DNA from: Photobacterium sp. GB-56 | GTDB lineage: Bacteria; Pseudomonadota; Gammaproteobacteria; Enterobacterales; Vibrionaceae | Assembly (NCBI RefSeq): GCF_003026105.1 | Contig: NZ_PYNW01000010.1 | Coordinates: forward strand, 102,127-166,126 | Length of the DNA stretch: 64,000 nt | Direction: 5' to 3' | Shown here: positions 40,173-48,610 of the stretch, piece after piece | Numbering within the stretch: the stretch's first letter is position 1 | Layout of the letters: each line of letters starts with the position of its first letter | Notes under the pieces: generated by a model | What the model saw: the letters and a program-made list of their open reading frames with translations, nothing else | Database searches by the model: none | Told to the model about the DNA's origin: nothing | Position numbers and translations under genes: made by a program

Positions 40173-41105
40173 TTACACAGGCTCGATCTCTTTTAGATGT
40201 CGACCAGCAGAAAGTCGTGCTGCCAACAAGCCTAAAAACGTAGCAAGCATAACCATAATTAAGCTTTCATCCCAGCTCAATCCTATCATTCTAAAATTGC
40301 TTCCATAGAGGTTAGCAAGTTTCGCCACAGCTTCATCAAGCAGTAATGTCACAATCGCCACTAAGATCCAAGCAATCACGGCCGCAATCAAACCATACCA
40401 AGCACCGACATAGAGATAAGGGCGCAAAATATAACTGTCGGTTGCCCCCACCATTTTCATCACTTGGATTTCATCTTTATGGCTCAACACTTGTAAACGT
40501 AATGTATTGCCAACAATTAAAAACACAGCAAAAAGCATTAAGCCTGACATCAATGCCGCTAACGTTATAGCAAGATCTTGAATAGCAGCTAAACGTTGTA
40601 ACCAATCACTATCTAAACGCACTTCATTAACTTGTGGCTCTTTACCTAATTTATCGGCTAGCGCACGGGCTTGCACATCGCCCTGCCAATCAGGTGCAGG
40701 CTTAACAATCACCACCGCTGGCAATGGATTATCTTTACTATCAAACAAACTGAGTGCTTTTTCAAAGCCACCGTGTTGACGGAATTCTTCTAATCCTTTG
40801 GCCGCAGAAATATATTGAACACTTTCTGCTTCAGGCCAAGTTTTAACAGTATCAGCAAAAGCTTGACCGTCACTGTCACTGACATCGTTATTCAAATACA
40901 ACGTAATTTGGCTAGGGTTTTGCCAAGAATCTGCCACTACCGTGATATTTTTAGCCATTAGGTAGAAGGTGCACGGTAGCGTTAACGCAAATGCGAGTAC
41001 AGCTAAGGTTAAAAAGTTACCTAGTGGGCGACGAAACATATCCTTTAATGCGGCACTTCCTTGCTGACGATGGATCGCAAAAAAGCCCGTAGATTTACGC
41101 GCCAT
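40173..41105 (-). CDS. ftsX: Cell division protein FtsX
   Basis: Membrane partner of the FtsE ATPase; the complex acts at the septum on divisome assembly and activates peptidoglycan hydrolases through EnvC-type factors. Four helices: one after the cytoplasmic N-terminus (about 30-55) and three after residue 185, with a periplasmic loop between. 310 residues. Its ATG overlaps the ftsE end by 11 bases. Confidence 0.95.
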   Translation of the reverse strand: MARKSTGFFAIHRQQGSAALKDMFRRPLGNFLTLAVLAFALTLPCTFYLMAKNITVVADSWQNPSQITLYLNNDVSDSDGQAFADTVKTWPEAESVQYISAAKGLEEFRQHGGFEKALSLFDSKDNPLPAVVIVKPAPDWQGDVQARALADKLGKEPQVNEVRLDSDWLQRLAAIQDLAITLAALMSGLMLFAVFLIVGNTLRLQVLSHKDEIQVMKMVGATDSYILRPYLYVGAWYGLIAAVIAWILVAIVTLLLDEAVAKLANLYGSNFRMIGLSWDESLIMVMLATFLGLLAARLSAGRHLKEIEPV

Positions 41106-41763
41106 GAGTAAGCTCCCTTAGATTTCCTTTTTGTAAATCAAAGCGACGATAATTTCGACTCGCTAATAATGATGTATCGTGGGTTGCCATTAAAACGCTG
41201 ACTCCAACACGATTAAATTCTTCAAACAAGCGTAGTACTTGTTGTGATAAATCCGCATCTAGGTTGCCAGTAGGCTCATCAGCTAGCAGTAACATAGGTT
41301 TGTTAACAACAGCGCGGGCAATACCCACACGCTGTTGTTCACCGCCAGATAATTGGATCGGCAAACATTTTGCTTTATCCAATAATCCAACTTTATCAAG
41401 TGCCGCACAAACACGACGCTTAATCTCATTTTCCGAGACTTGTTCCACTCGCAGTGGTAACGCGACGTTGTCGTACACACTGCGATCCATTAACAATTTA
41501 TGATCTTGGAAAATAATACCGATATTTCGGCGCAGAAAAGGGATCTGCTTATTTGGCAATCGCGTGATGTCATGACCGTTAAACCAGATCTGGCCATCAC
41601 TTGGTCGTTCTAAAGCACAAATTAATTTCAGCAGGGTACTTTTACCTGCACCAGAGTGACCAGTTAAAAAAGCCATGTCTGCTGGACGTAGATGAAAATC
41701 TACTTTCTGTAGGGCTTGCCTACCGCCACGATAAGCTTTACTTACCTGCTGAAATCGAATCAC
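41095..41763 (-). CDS. ftsE: Cell division ATP-binding protein FtsE
   Basis: ABC ATPase of the FtsEX complex. Walker A GHSGAGKSTLLKLI near residue 36, ABC signature LSGGEQQRVGIARA near 138, Walker B LLLADEPTGNLD near 158 and switch His in MATHD. 222 residues. Translation starts at GTG (41763), 3 bp after the ftsY stop, so ftsY-ftsE-ftsX form a tightly coupled operon. Confidence 0.97.
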   Translation of the reverse strand: MIRFQQVSKAYRGGRQALQKVDFHLRPADMAFLTGHSGAGKSTLLKLICALERPSDGQIWFNGHDITRLPNKQIPFLRRNIGIIFQDHKLLMDRSVYDNVALPLRVEQVSENEIKRRVCAALDKVGLLDKAKCLPIQLSGGEQQRVGIARAVVNKPMLLLADEPTGNLDADLSQQVLRLFEEFNRVGVSVLMATHDTSLLASRNYRRFDLQKGNLRELTHGA

Positions 41764-41766
41764 ACT

Positions 41767-43146
41767 TTATTCCTCATCACTAAATAATGCTTCAATAAAT
41801 TCTTCTGCAGCAAATGGACGGAGATCGTCAATACCTTCACCGACACCTATGTATCGAATCGGAATATTAAACTGATCTGCCACCGCAAAGATCACACCAC
41901 CTTTCGCTGTACCATCTAATTTAGTGATCGTAATTCCTGATACAGGAGCAACATCACTGAACAATTTAGCTTGGCTAATGGCATTTTGACCGGTGCCCGC
42001 ATCGACAGTTAGCATAATTTCATGAGGGGCATCAACGTCCACCTTTTTCATTACACGTACAATCTTACGCAGCTCTTCCATTAAGTTGCCTTTGTTTTGC
42101 AAACGGCCAGCAGTATCAGCAATAACCACATCAACATTTTTTGCTTTTGCCGATTCAATGGCATCAAAGATCACTGATGCGCTATCAGCCCCCGTATGCT
42201 GGGCAACAACAGGAACGTGGTTTCGTTCACCCCAAACTTGCAGCTGTTCAACGGCAGCAGCACGGAATGTATCACCTGCTGCTAACATCACAGATTTACC
42301 TTCTGCTTGGAATTGCTTCGCTAACTTGCCGATAGTGGTCGTTTTACCCACCCCATTTACGCCGACCATTAAGATGACATAAGGCTTTTTGCTGGTATCG
42401 ATAACCAAAGGTTGTTCGACTTTTGCTAACATGCCAGCGAGTTCATCTTTTAGTAAACCATAGAGGGCTTCGCCGTCTTTAAGTTCCTTTTTTGATGCTT
42501 TATCAGTCAGATTTTCGATAATTTTCAGCGTGGTATCCATGCCGACATCTGCAATGAGTAGCTGTTCTTCCAGCTCTTCAAACAGTTCATCATCGATTTT
42601 CTTACCGCTAAATAAGCCAAAGAAACCCGCACCAAAGTTGGTTTTAGTTTTCTTTAAACCACGCATTAAGCGGGCAAAGAAGCCTTCCGATTTTGGTTTT
42701 TCTTGCTCGACGGGTTTTGCTATCTCTTCTTCCGTCGCTGATTCAGTTTCACCTGTTTCAACGCTTGTTGAAGTGATAGATTCGACAATCTCAGCGTTAT
42801 CTATTGCATTAGAAGGCTCAAGAACATTTGAAGCTTCAGGCTCTGTCGTTACAGTTTCTTCAATAACACTGCTTTTTTCAGTGTCATCTACTTGCAACGT
42901 CTTTGCCAATTCGACATCATCGGTCTTAGCAATCTTTTCTTGCTCTGCCGCAGCGCTTTCGTCAGTTTGAACATCATTATTATGCTCAACTTTCGTCTTC
43001 GCCTCGTCAGAGGAATGTGTTGATTCAGGGCTATCAATAGCCCCATCCACTACTGATTGTTCAGTAGTTTGTTCCTTTTGAGCATCGTTATCTTCAGAGC
43101 CAAATCCGAGCCATGAAAATAAACCGCGTTTCTTTTTTTCTGCCAT
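41767..43146 (-). CDS. ftsY: Signal recognition particle receptor FtsY
   Basis: Receptor GTPase that docks SRP-ribosome complexes at the membrane. The first 150 residues are a highly acidic, poorly conserved A domain. The NG domain follows: GVNGVGKTTTIGKLA (G1), DTFRAAAVEQLQ, DTAGRLQNKGNLMEEL (G3), TKLDGTAKGG (G4), and GVGEGIDDLRPF near the end. 459 residues, slightly shorter than E. coli because the acidic domain varies. Divergent from rsmD. Confidence 0.96.
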   Translation of the reverse strand: MAEKKKRGLFSWLGFGSEDNDAQKEQTTEQSVVDGAIDSPESTHSSDEAKTKVEHNNDVQTDESAAAEQEKIAKTDDVELAKTLQVDDTEKSSVIEETVTTEPEASNVLEPSNAIDNAEIVESITSTSVETGETESATEEEIAKPVEQEKPKSEGFFARLMRGLKKTKTNFGAGFFGLFSGKKIDDELFEELEEQLLIADVGMDTTLKIIENLTDKASKKELKDGEALYGLLKDELAGMLAKVEQPLVIDTSKKPYVILMVGVNGVGKTTTIGKLAKQFQAEGKSVMLAAGDTFRAAAVEQLQVWGERNHVPVVAQHTGADSASVIFDAIESAKAKNVDVVIADTAGRLQNKGNLMEELRKIVRVMKKVDVDAPHEIMLTVDAGTGQNAISQAKLFSDVAPVSGITITKLDGTAKGGVIFAVADQFNIPIRYIGVGEGIDDLRPFAAEEFIEALFSDEE

Positions 43147-43230
43147 TGGCGAATCCTAGCGCTTGATTGGTACAATTTGCAGCCTAAAAACAGGTGTATA
43201 CTATCATTTTCTTAACGGTCAAAAAAATCT

Positions 43231-43836
43231 ATGACGCAGCGTAGACAACAAACAACTCGCAAACCACAAAATAATCGTCCTGGCGGGTTCGTTCGCATCA
43301 TTAGCGGACAATGGCGTGGACGCAAATTACCCGTTCATGATGTCGAAGGACTACGTCCGACCACTGACCGTGTAAAAGAAACACTTTTCAACTGGTTAGC
43401 GCAAGACATTTATCAATCTAAATGCCTTGATCTGTTCGCTGGTAGCGGCGGTTTAAGTTTTGAAGCTCTTTCTCGTGGTGCTGAAAGCGTAACGATGCTT
43501 GAACTCGACAAAAAAGCCGCGAATCAATTAGAGCAAAACTTAAAAACCGTTGGGGCAAAAAATGCCACTGTGGTTAATGGTGACAGCTTAACGTTTTTGT
43601 CACAACAAGGACGTGCACATGATTTAGTCTTTATTGATCCCCCATTTAGAAAAGATCTTATTCAAGACGTAATCGCCGCATTAGAAAACAACGGCTGGCT
43701 TGCTCCCCATGCAATGATTTATATTGAAGCAGAAAAGGAATTGGGCAACCTGATAACGCCAAGCCATTGGCACCTACACCGTGAAAAAACGGCAGGACAG
43801 GTTTGCTACCGCTTATTTGCAAGAGAGGAACCATGA
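43231..43836 (+). CDS. rsmD: 16S rRNA (guanine(966)-N2)-methyltransferase
   Basis: Methylates G966 of 16S rRNA in the 30S head using SAM. SAM-binding motif CLDLFAGSGGLSFEALSRGA near residue 62 and the catalytic FIDPPF motif near 132. The N-terminus is basic (RRQQTTRKPQNNR), suited to RNA contact. 201 residues. Its TGA overlaps the next ATG (ATGA), coupling it to the DUF1145 gene, as rsmD-yhhL in E. coli. Confidence 0.95.
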   Translation: MTQRRQQTTRKPQNNRPGGFVRIISGQWRGRKLPVHDVEGLRPTTDRVKETLFNWLAQDIYQSKCLDLFAGSGGLSFEALSRGAESVTMLELDKKAANQLEQNLKTVGAKNATVVNGDSLTFLSQQGRAHDLVFIDPPFRKDLIQDVIAALENNGWLAPHAMIYIEAEKELGNLITPSHWHLHREKTAGQVCYRLFAREEP

Positions 43837-44099
43837 AGGCGCTAATACTTATCGCAAAACTTGCCATTGCCTTTGTTTGGCTGGTACTACTGATTAATAT
43901 CGTTCACCCATTCCCTGGCGTTGCTGCTATGGCGTTATATATCATGACAGCGTTCTTGTTTATGATGCATGGCTTACAAATGCTGATATTTATTGGTGCA
44001 TTTGGCGACAAAATTAACATGTCCGGTTGGGAAAAATGGTCCATTTTAATTTTTGGTATCTTCGCCCTACTTGATATCCGCCGTAAGCATATGATGTAA
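43833..44099 (+). CDS. yhhL: DUF1145 family inner-membrane protein (YhhL-like)
   Basis: 88-residue membrane protein with two to three hydrophobic segments (about 5-22, 30-52, 68-80) and the family start MKALILIAKLAIAFVWLVLL. Function unknown. AGAGAGGAACC supplies the ribosome binding site; the ATG at 43833 overlaps the rsmD stop. Longer in-frame starts run into rsmD and are not needed. Confidence 0.85.
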   Translation: MKALILIAKLAIAFVWLVLLINIVHPFPGVAAMALYIMTAFLFMMHGLQMLIFIGAFGDKINMSGWEKWSILIFGIFALLDIRRKHMM

Positions 44100-44114
44100 C
44101 CAAATTAAAGATAA

Positions 44115-44147
44115 TAAAAAAGCGAACCATAGGGTTCGCTTTTTTTG
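44115..44147. terminator. Bidirectional terminator between yhhL-like gene and alcohol dehydrogenase
   Basis: AGCGAACC (44121-44128) pairs with GGTTCGCT (44133-44140), flanked by A and T runs, between convergent genes. Confidence 0.9.
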
Positions 44148-44179
44148 TTGCATCACCTCATTACCGATAATCAGGGTAA

Positions 44180-45331
44180 TTACATGCGTGCTTTAAAGAT
44201 CGCTACGATTTCTTCTAGGCTCGCTTTGCGTGGGTTAGTTAAAGAACATGCATCGTTTAGGGCGTTTTGCGCCATGAACGCTAGCTTGTCTTCAGTTACA
44301 CCTAAATCAGCTAGGCGTTGCTTAGTACCCACTTTTTCAGAGAGTGCATCAATCGCTTCAAGGGCTGCATTTACTGCTTGATCTTGAGTCATTGCTGCTG
44401 TGTCGATACCCATTGCTTTGGCAATATCAACAAAACGCTCTGGTACTTGTTTGGCGTTAAAGCGTGAAACTTCTGCCAATAGAATCGCGTTACATAGGCC
44501 GTGAGCCAGGTCGTAAACACCACCTAATTGGTGCGCCATTGAGTGAACGTAACCTAAAGAGGCATTAGAGAATGCCATACCAGCAAGGTACTCGCCGTAT
44601 TGCATTGCATCACGTGCTTCGCGGTTTTCACCGTCGTTAACAGCCGTTTCTAGGTTGTTTACAATCAGTTCAATCGCTTTAATGGCTGATGCATCTGTAA
44701 TTGGTGTTGCAGCTGTTGAAACATACGCTTCAACGGCGTGAGTTAATGCATCCATACCGGTTGCAGCAGTTAGGAACTTAGGCATTGCGACCATTAGCTC
44801 TGAATCGTTTACTGCAATAATCGGCGTGAAGTGCTTATCAACTACTGGGTATTTGGTTTCATCTTCTTGGTTAGTGATGATCGCAAATACTGTCATTTCT
44901 GAAGCGGTACCAGCTGTTGTGTTCACGGTTACCAATGGAAGTTGTGGCTTTTTAGAAAGGTGTACACCTTTCGAGTAATCACGAATGTTACCACCGTTCG
45001 CTGCCACCAATGCGATACCTTTAGCAGTATCGTGTGAAGAACCACCACCGAATGAAATCACAAAATCAGAATGGCTGCTTGCGAGTAACGCTAGGCCATC
45101 TTCAATGTTTTTCTCTGTTGGGTTAGGTTGCACACCATCGTAAATAGTGTAATCAAGGCCGTGCGCAGTAAGCTCGTCAGTTAGTTTTCTCACTAAACCC
45201 ACTTCAACTAATACACTGTCTGTCACGATTAGGGCTTTTTTCAGCTCTTTTGACGCAAGTTCAGCACCTAAAGATTGAATAGCATTAGGGCCCATTAGTG
45301 TTACAGGTGGCATGTAGAAGACATTGCTCAT
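44180..45331 (-). CDS. Iron-containing alcohol dehydrogenase
   Basis: 383-residue type III (Fe) NAD(P)-dependent alcohol dehydrogenase, similar to YiaY and lactaldehyde reductase-like enzymes. Nucleotide site GGGSSHDTAKGIAL near residue 97; metal ligands in DALTHAVEAY near 195-204 and in SMAHQLGGVYDLAHGLCNAILL near 263-280. Substrate cannot be read from sequence; short-chain alcohols or aldehydes are usual. Codon choice looks biased to a preferred set, suggesting strong expression. It interrupts the rsmD-yhhL-yhhM-yhhN order of enterics. Confidence 0.9.
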   Translation of the reverse strand: MSNVFYMPPVTLMGPNAIQSLGAELASKELKKALIVTDSVLVEVGLVRKLTDELTAHGLDYTIYDGVQPNPTEKNIEDGLALLASSHSDFVISFGGGSSHDTAKGIALVAANGGNIRDYSKGVHLSKKPQLPLVTVNTTAGTASEMTVFAIITNQEDETKYPVVDKHFTPIIAVNDSELMVAMPKFLTAATGMDALTHAVEAYVSTAATPITDASAIKAIELIVNNLETAVNDGENREARDAMQYGEYLAGMAFSNASLGYVHSMAHQLGGVYDLAHGLCNAILLAEVSRFNAKQVPERFVDIAKAMGIDTAAMTQDQAVNAALEAIDALSEKVGTKQRLADLGVTEDKLAFMAQNALNDACSLTNPRKASLEEIVAIFKARM

Positions 45332-45519
45332 AATAAAGCTCCGATAATATTAAGTAATTTATGTTGGCTTACCGCGTGTGCCATAAGCCGGAATTTTTTA
45401 CAGAGTGTGAATAGCAAAGTGAGTGTTATCGGCGCCAAATCTTTATGGTTGTTGTTGGTGTTGATGCTAACAACAGCTCACTTACCGGAAATAAACAATA
45501 AAATGAAAAGTTAACCACT

Positions 45520-45535
45520 ATTACGTAAACGTAAT
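45520..45535. promoter_or_regulatory. 16-bp palindrome upstream of the alcohol dehydrogenase
   Basis: ATTACGTAAACGTAAT has perfect 7-bp arms with a 2-base centre, about 190 bp before the dehydrogenase ATG and 37 bp after the next gene's stop. It could be an operator or part of a weak terminator; no named regulator is assigned. Confidence 0.4.
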
Positions 45536-45571
45536 AATTTAAATGGGGTGTTACTTGCCGATATCAGCGGC

Positions 45572-45814
45572 TTATTTATCAGCAGCAGACAGTAGCTTTT
45601 CAGCAAAGGTAAGTTGTGATGCTGATTGTGTGAATACCACACCTGAGTGTGAACGCTCTGCAGTACCTTGTTTTTGGTAGTGACCTGTATTCATAGTGCT
45701 AGCCGCTGCTTTTTGAAATTGAACATTACCTGTGAACGCACCATCTTTAGCTGAAGCGTTGTAAGACATAGCGATGATAGCGGCTGCGATAGTTGCTTTA
45801 ATAACTGTTTTCAT
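45572..45814 (-). CDS. Small exported protein of unknown function
   Basis: 80-residue protein with a clear signal peptide (MKTVIKATIAAAIIAMSYNASA, cleavage after residue 22), leaving a mature 58-residue, Gln/Ser/Thr-rich polypeptide without cysteines. I do not recognise the family. AAGG lies before the ATG, and a good promoter with an overlapping dyad is found 60-90 bp upstream, so the gene looks real and regulated. Confidence 0.65.
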   Translation of the reverse strand: MKTVIKATIAAAIIAMSYNASAKDGAFTGNVQFQKAAASTMNTGHYQKQGTAERSHSGVVFTQSASQLTFAEKLLSAADK

Positions 45815-45867
45815 GAGTAATAAAACCTTGTGTATTTATGTTTGTGAACGCCTTGTGCGTTTCGATG

Positions 45868-45901
45868 GGTGTATTATCAATAATTACACCTAAAACAACA
45901 A
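45868..45901 (-). promoter_or_regulatory. Promoter with overlapping dyad for the small exported protein
   Basis: On the minus strand TTGTTG (45896-45901) and GATAAT (45873-45878) are separated by 17 bp, a good sigma-70 pair. The -10 lies inside a near-perfect 23-bp dyad (45868-45890, outer arms GGTGTA and TACACC). The strand also reads TTATTGATAAT, identical to one half of the LuxR/HapR/LitR quorum regulator consensus. Binding is inference. Confidence 0.5.
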
Positions 45902-46121
45902 TACGATAAAAATACAAAAGATTATTACCAAATAGCAACAATAAAAAAGAAGGTCGTGAAGTACTTAATAGCGGAATAGGTAAGACGAGGAAATTAGACA
46001 GCAAAAAGATGATTCGCAATAACCATCTATCAAGAAGGGATACGCATTAAAGAATGGGGTTAAAGACGGTTGGGTTTTCTTATCATTTGCACGTTGATTT
46101 GATACTTACTTTTCACCTCGA

Positions 46122-46442
46122 TTAAGGCTCTTGATCGCGGTCGCATTGGCAATTCCAACACAGTTCAAATTGCCCTTGATTCACTTCACCGCACTGCGAA
46201 CAATGCCAATCATGGTAATCAGTGCGTTTATAATCACTGACAATCCCTTGTGCGCGTTGCCATTGCCATTGCTCAACCCATACTTTCACTTCAACAACAT
46301 TCGCTGGAAGCTCTCCCATCGCAGCACCTAACGCCTCACCCGTTAACCGTGCATTCACTCCCTCACTTTCTAATAACCCTTTCACGCTGTGCGCTTCCAA
46401 GCTATTACAAGCGCTATAGATACACTGCCATTGCTCTGACAT
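46122..46442 (-). CDS. DUF2007-domain protein with C-terminal zinc ribbon
   Basis: 106-residue soluble protein. Residues 1-70 resemble the DUF2007 putative signal-transducing domain (CIYSACNSLEAHSVKGLLESEG). The last 30 residues hold two CxxC pairs (HCSQCGE and CWNCQC), a RanBP2-like zinc ribbon. Function unknown. GAGGAG precedes the ATG at 46442. It follows the yhhN-like gene by 22 bp in one unit. Confidence 0.8.
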   Translation of the reverse strand: MSEQWQCIYSACNSLEAHSVKGLLESEGVNARLTGEALGAAMGELPANVVEVKVWVEQWQWQRAQGIVSDYKRTDYHDWHCSQCGEVNQGQFELCWNCQCDRDQEP

Positions 46443-46464
46443 AGATAACTCCTCAAATGACAGG

Positions 46465-47085
46465 CTATAAAACGAGTACCGAGCCAACAAATAAACCTTG
46501 GGCAATAAAGTACGTCGACATAATGATCGCCGTTGCGGCACTGAACTCACCCTTAAAACGATTAACAGCCAAGGTCAGATCTGATAGCACAAATAAAATA
46601 GCGCCAACGATGGTAAATAGTGCGGCTTGGCTATGGGACAACAACCAATACTGCCCAGCAGCAAAGGTCATCGCCATAATAATGAGTATATAGAAAGCAA
46701 CTGGCGTTTGTAGTGGTGCTAGAGAGGGTAACAACAGTAAAAAAACGACAATACCTATGGCAAGACAAAGCGCAAGTAGCCACCAGCTTATTGTTCCTTG
46801 CCATTGACTGGCAAATGCGACGGTAAAAGCAATATGAGCAAGAAAAAAGCTCATCAGGCCAGCAAGAAACCGATCTGCTGGCAACATTAAGTAAATATCA
46901 CCAATGATTGAAAAGCAAAGCCCTATAACAATTGCCCAGTAATAAAAACTAGGGGCACCGCTCCATACACATAGTATTACCATCAACATAACCGTTAACG
47001 GTTTACTGACATAGTAAAGCCAGCGTGGTCCTCGATAAGCAGCAGTAATGTGCAATACCGCTAAAAATATAATACATAACCACAT
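46465..47085 (-). CDS. yhhN: YhhN/TMEM86 family membrane protein
   Basis: 206-residue inner-membrane protein with about eight hydrophobic helices, family YhhN (PF07947), whose animal members are lysoplasmalogenases. Family motif segments are GDIYLMLPADRFLAGLMSFFLAHIAF and LFVLSDLTLAVNRF, shown in part here. Enzymatic activity in bacteria is mostly untested. In E. coli it follows yhhL and yhhM; here other genes separate them. Confidence 0.82.
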   Translation of the reverse strand: MWLCIIFLAVLHITAAYRGPRWLYYVSKPLTVMLMVILCVWSGAPSFYYWAIVIGLCFSIIGDIYLMLPADRFLAGLMSFFLAHIAFTVAFASQWQGTISWWLLALCLAIGIVVFLLLLPSLAPLQTPVAFYILIIMAMTFAAGQYWLLSHSQAALFTIVGAILFVLSDLTLAVNRFKGEFSAATAIIMSTYFIAQGLFVGSVLVL

Positions 47086-47747
47086 AATCAGACATTCACT
47101 ACGCTGTTAAATACACTCTTTGTAAAGGTGAGCAAATATCATGGTGTTTGCCATCTCAATAATCAGAAATGGTGTACAACCACCTCATAACAGCCCTCAA
47201 TGCACCTTTGATAGATTGTAAAAGCAACCGTTTATCTCTCGTAAAAAGCTATTTTATTAATTTTTTACCACTTTATATCCACCAAAAACATCGCAGCCTC
47301 AAGAACACTATAAACCAAATTAAAAAAAACCAATAAGAACATTAAGATAAGAAAAAAAATCATGCTATCACTGTAACTTTTTACGCATATCACCTTGGTG
47401 AATAAACCACCAAAAAAATAAAAACACAATTCAAATAGGCGTTTTGGTAATAAAAACACAAAAAACGACTGATTTAGTTATAAAAAAACAAACATCACCA
47501 CAGAAAAGTTAGAATAAATAAAAGTACAAAAGACTAGATAACATAAACACTTATTTTGATAACTAAGCAATTCGCACTCACATCGAAAAACCAATAAAAA
47601 CAATAAAATCAAAAAGATAAAATAAAAACAAAACAGAAAACATAAAAAACACCATAGTAAAAAAACAATAAACTTCTCTTTTTCTGCCATTTAAAAGCTT
47701 TATCTTGATTTTAAAATGTTTTTATCTAAGTTTTTCACCAACCTCAA
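47086..47747. other. Long AT-rich non-coding region with phased A-tracts
   Basis: About 660 bp. From 47265 to 47690 the plus strand is strongly A-rich and poor in G, with repeated A4-A7 tracts about one helical turn apart, as expected for intrinsically curved DNA. Two minus-strand frames here encode only Phe/Leu/Val-rich strings without a ribosome binding site and are rejected. It may bind H-NS or act as an upstream activating region. Confidence 0.55.
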
Positions 47748-47776
47748 TTGCCAAACCAGCTAAAAAAATGTTATTC
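47748..47776 (+). promoter_or_regulatory. Candidate promoter of the 25-residue peptide gene
   Basis: TTGCCA (47748-47753) and TTATTC (47771-47776) with a 17-bp spacer, directly after the A-tract-rich stretch. The -35 is good, the -10 moderate. Confidence 0.45.
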
Positions 47777-47821
47777 TTTTTGTCAAGAAAAAAATAACCA
47801 CTAAAAAAGGATGAAAGAATA

Positions 47822-47899
47822 ATGACACCTTCACAAAAACAAGGACTTATGATGATTGCAGTTGTTGTAGGCCTAATGACATTGCCCGTTCTTTACTAA
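47822..47899 (+). CDS. Small membrane peptide (25 residues)
   Basis: ATG at 47822 to TAA at 47899. AAGGA lies 10 bases upstream. The product begins MTPSQKQGLMMIAVVVGLMT and ends in LPVLY: a polar start followed by a single hydrophobic helix. A promoter lies before it and a terminator begins 16 bp after the stop, so it has all parts of a stand-alone gene. I do not recognise a family. Confidence 0.6.
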   Translation: MTPSQKQGLMMIAVVVGLMTLPVLY

Positions 47900-47914
47900 A
47901 AGAATTATCAATTT

Positions 47915-47947
47915 CAAAAAATAGCGCCTATTGGCGCCATTTTTTTA
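47915..47947 (+). terminator. Terminator after the 25-residue peptide gene
   Basis: ATAGCGCC and GGCGCCAT pair with a 4-base loop (one mismatch), followed by seven T. Confidence 0.82.
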
Positions 47948-48064
47948 TCTACGTCACAAAATGTTAATATTCGTATTAAATTCCTACAATTTTTGATCTT
48001 TAAATAAAAGAAAACCCGACGCATTACTGCACCGGGCTAAATAAGAAAATCTAATATTTAACGC

Positions 48065-48421
48065 TTACAACTTAATATGATGCCAATTCACGCTATAAAA
48101 CCATATTGCCGCAAGTGTAAAGCCACACAATAATGTAATAGCCACTCCCCATACCAAGCGACTACTTCGCGGGGCTAGCTCTTTTTCACACCAATTACAT
48201 AACTTGATAAATTCATCACTCGAATCAACTAATGTATCTGATGAAGTGAAGTGTTTATTTAATTCAGCAATCTTATCCAGCTTAATTAGCACATCATGTG
48301 GTAGGCGATCTTCACAACTGATAATTAATTGCTGAAGCTCAGAACCTTTCGCGTGATAATGCTGACGTAATAAATCTTCAATACGGCGAGAACGATCAAT
48401 CACTTGCTCAATATCAATCAT
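48065..48421 (-). CDS. Hypothetical tail-anchored-like membrane protein
   Basis: 118 residues: a helical, charged cytoplasmic part (1-88, including an LDKIAELNKHF segment) and one membrane helix near the C-terminus (about 89-108), ending in VNWHHIKL. I do not recognise the family. The short segment after the helix suggests tail anchoring. It is divergent from the DUF2500 gene. Confidence 0.6.
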   Translation of the reverse strand: MIDIEQVIDRSRRIEDLLRQHYHAKGSELQQLIISCEDRLPHDVLIKLDKIAELNKHFTSSDTLVDSSDEFIKLCNWCEKELAPRSSRLVWGVAITLLCGFTLAAIWFYSVNWHHIKL

Positions 48422-48610
48422 GAGCCCACTCCTTGTTGATGCTATATCTTTACCTTACAACTAAAGTGCCAATATGCAATATAACTAACATAAAATTTGC
48501 TTCATTTTGTCACGTATAGATCACGCTTTTCTATCCATTGATTAGTGATATTTCACTGATTGTGAATAATAGCCATGAAACTGTCTTTCATCGTTCAAGG
48601 AGTTAGTGTT

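Noticed and set aside
42530..42970. 146-codon Ser-rich frame on the plus strand
   Set aside because: It is antisense to the acidic FtsY domain; Ser codons arise from reversed Glu/Asp-rich codons.
45798..46019. 73-codon minus-strand frame upstream of the exported peptide
   Set aside because: Overlaps the promoter and start of the peptide gene and has no family features.
47265..47690. Two minus-strand frames (47265-47459 and 47478-47690) coding Phe/Leu/Val-rich hydrophobic chains
   Set aside because: They follow from the T-richness of that strand, lack ribosome binding sites and domain structure, and lie in the A-tract region.
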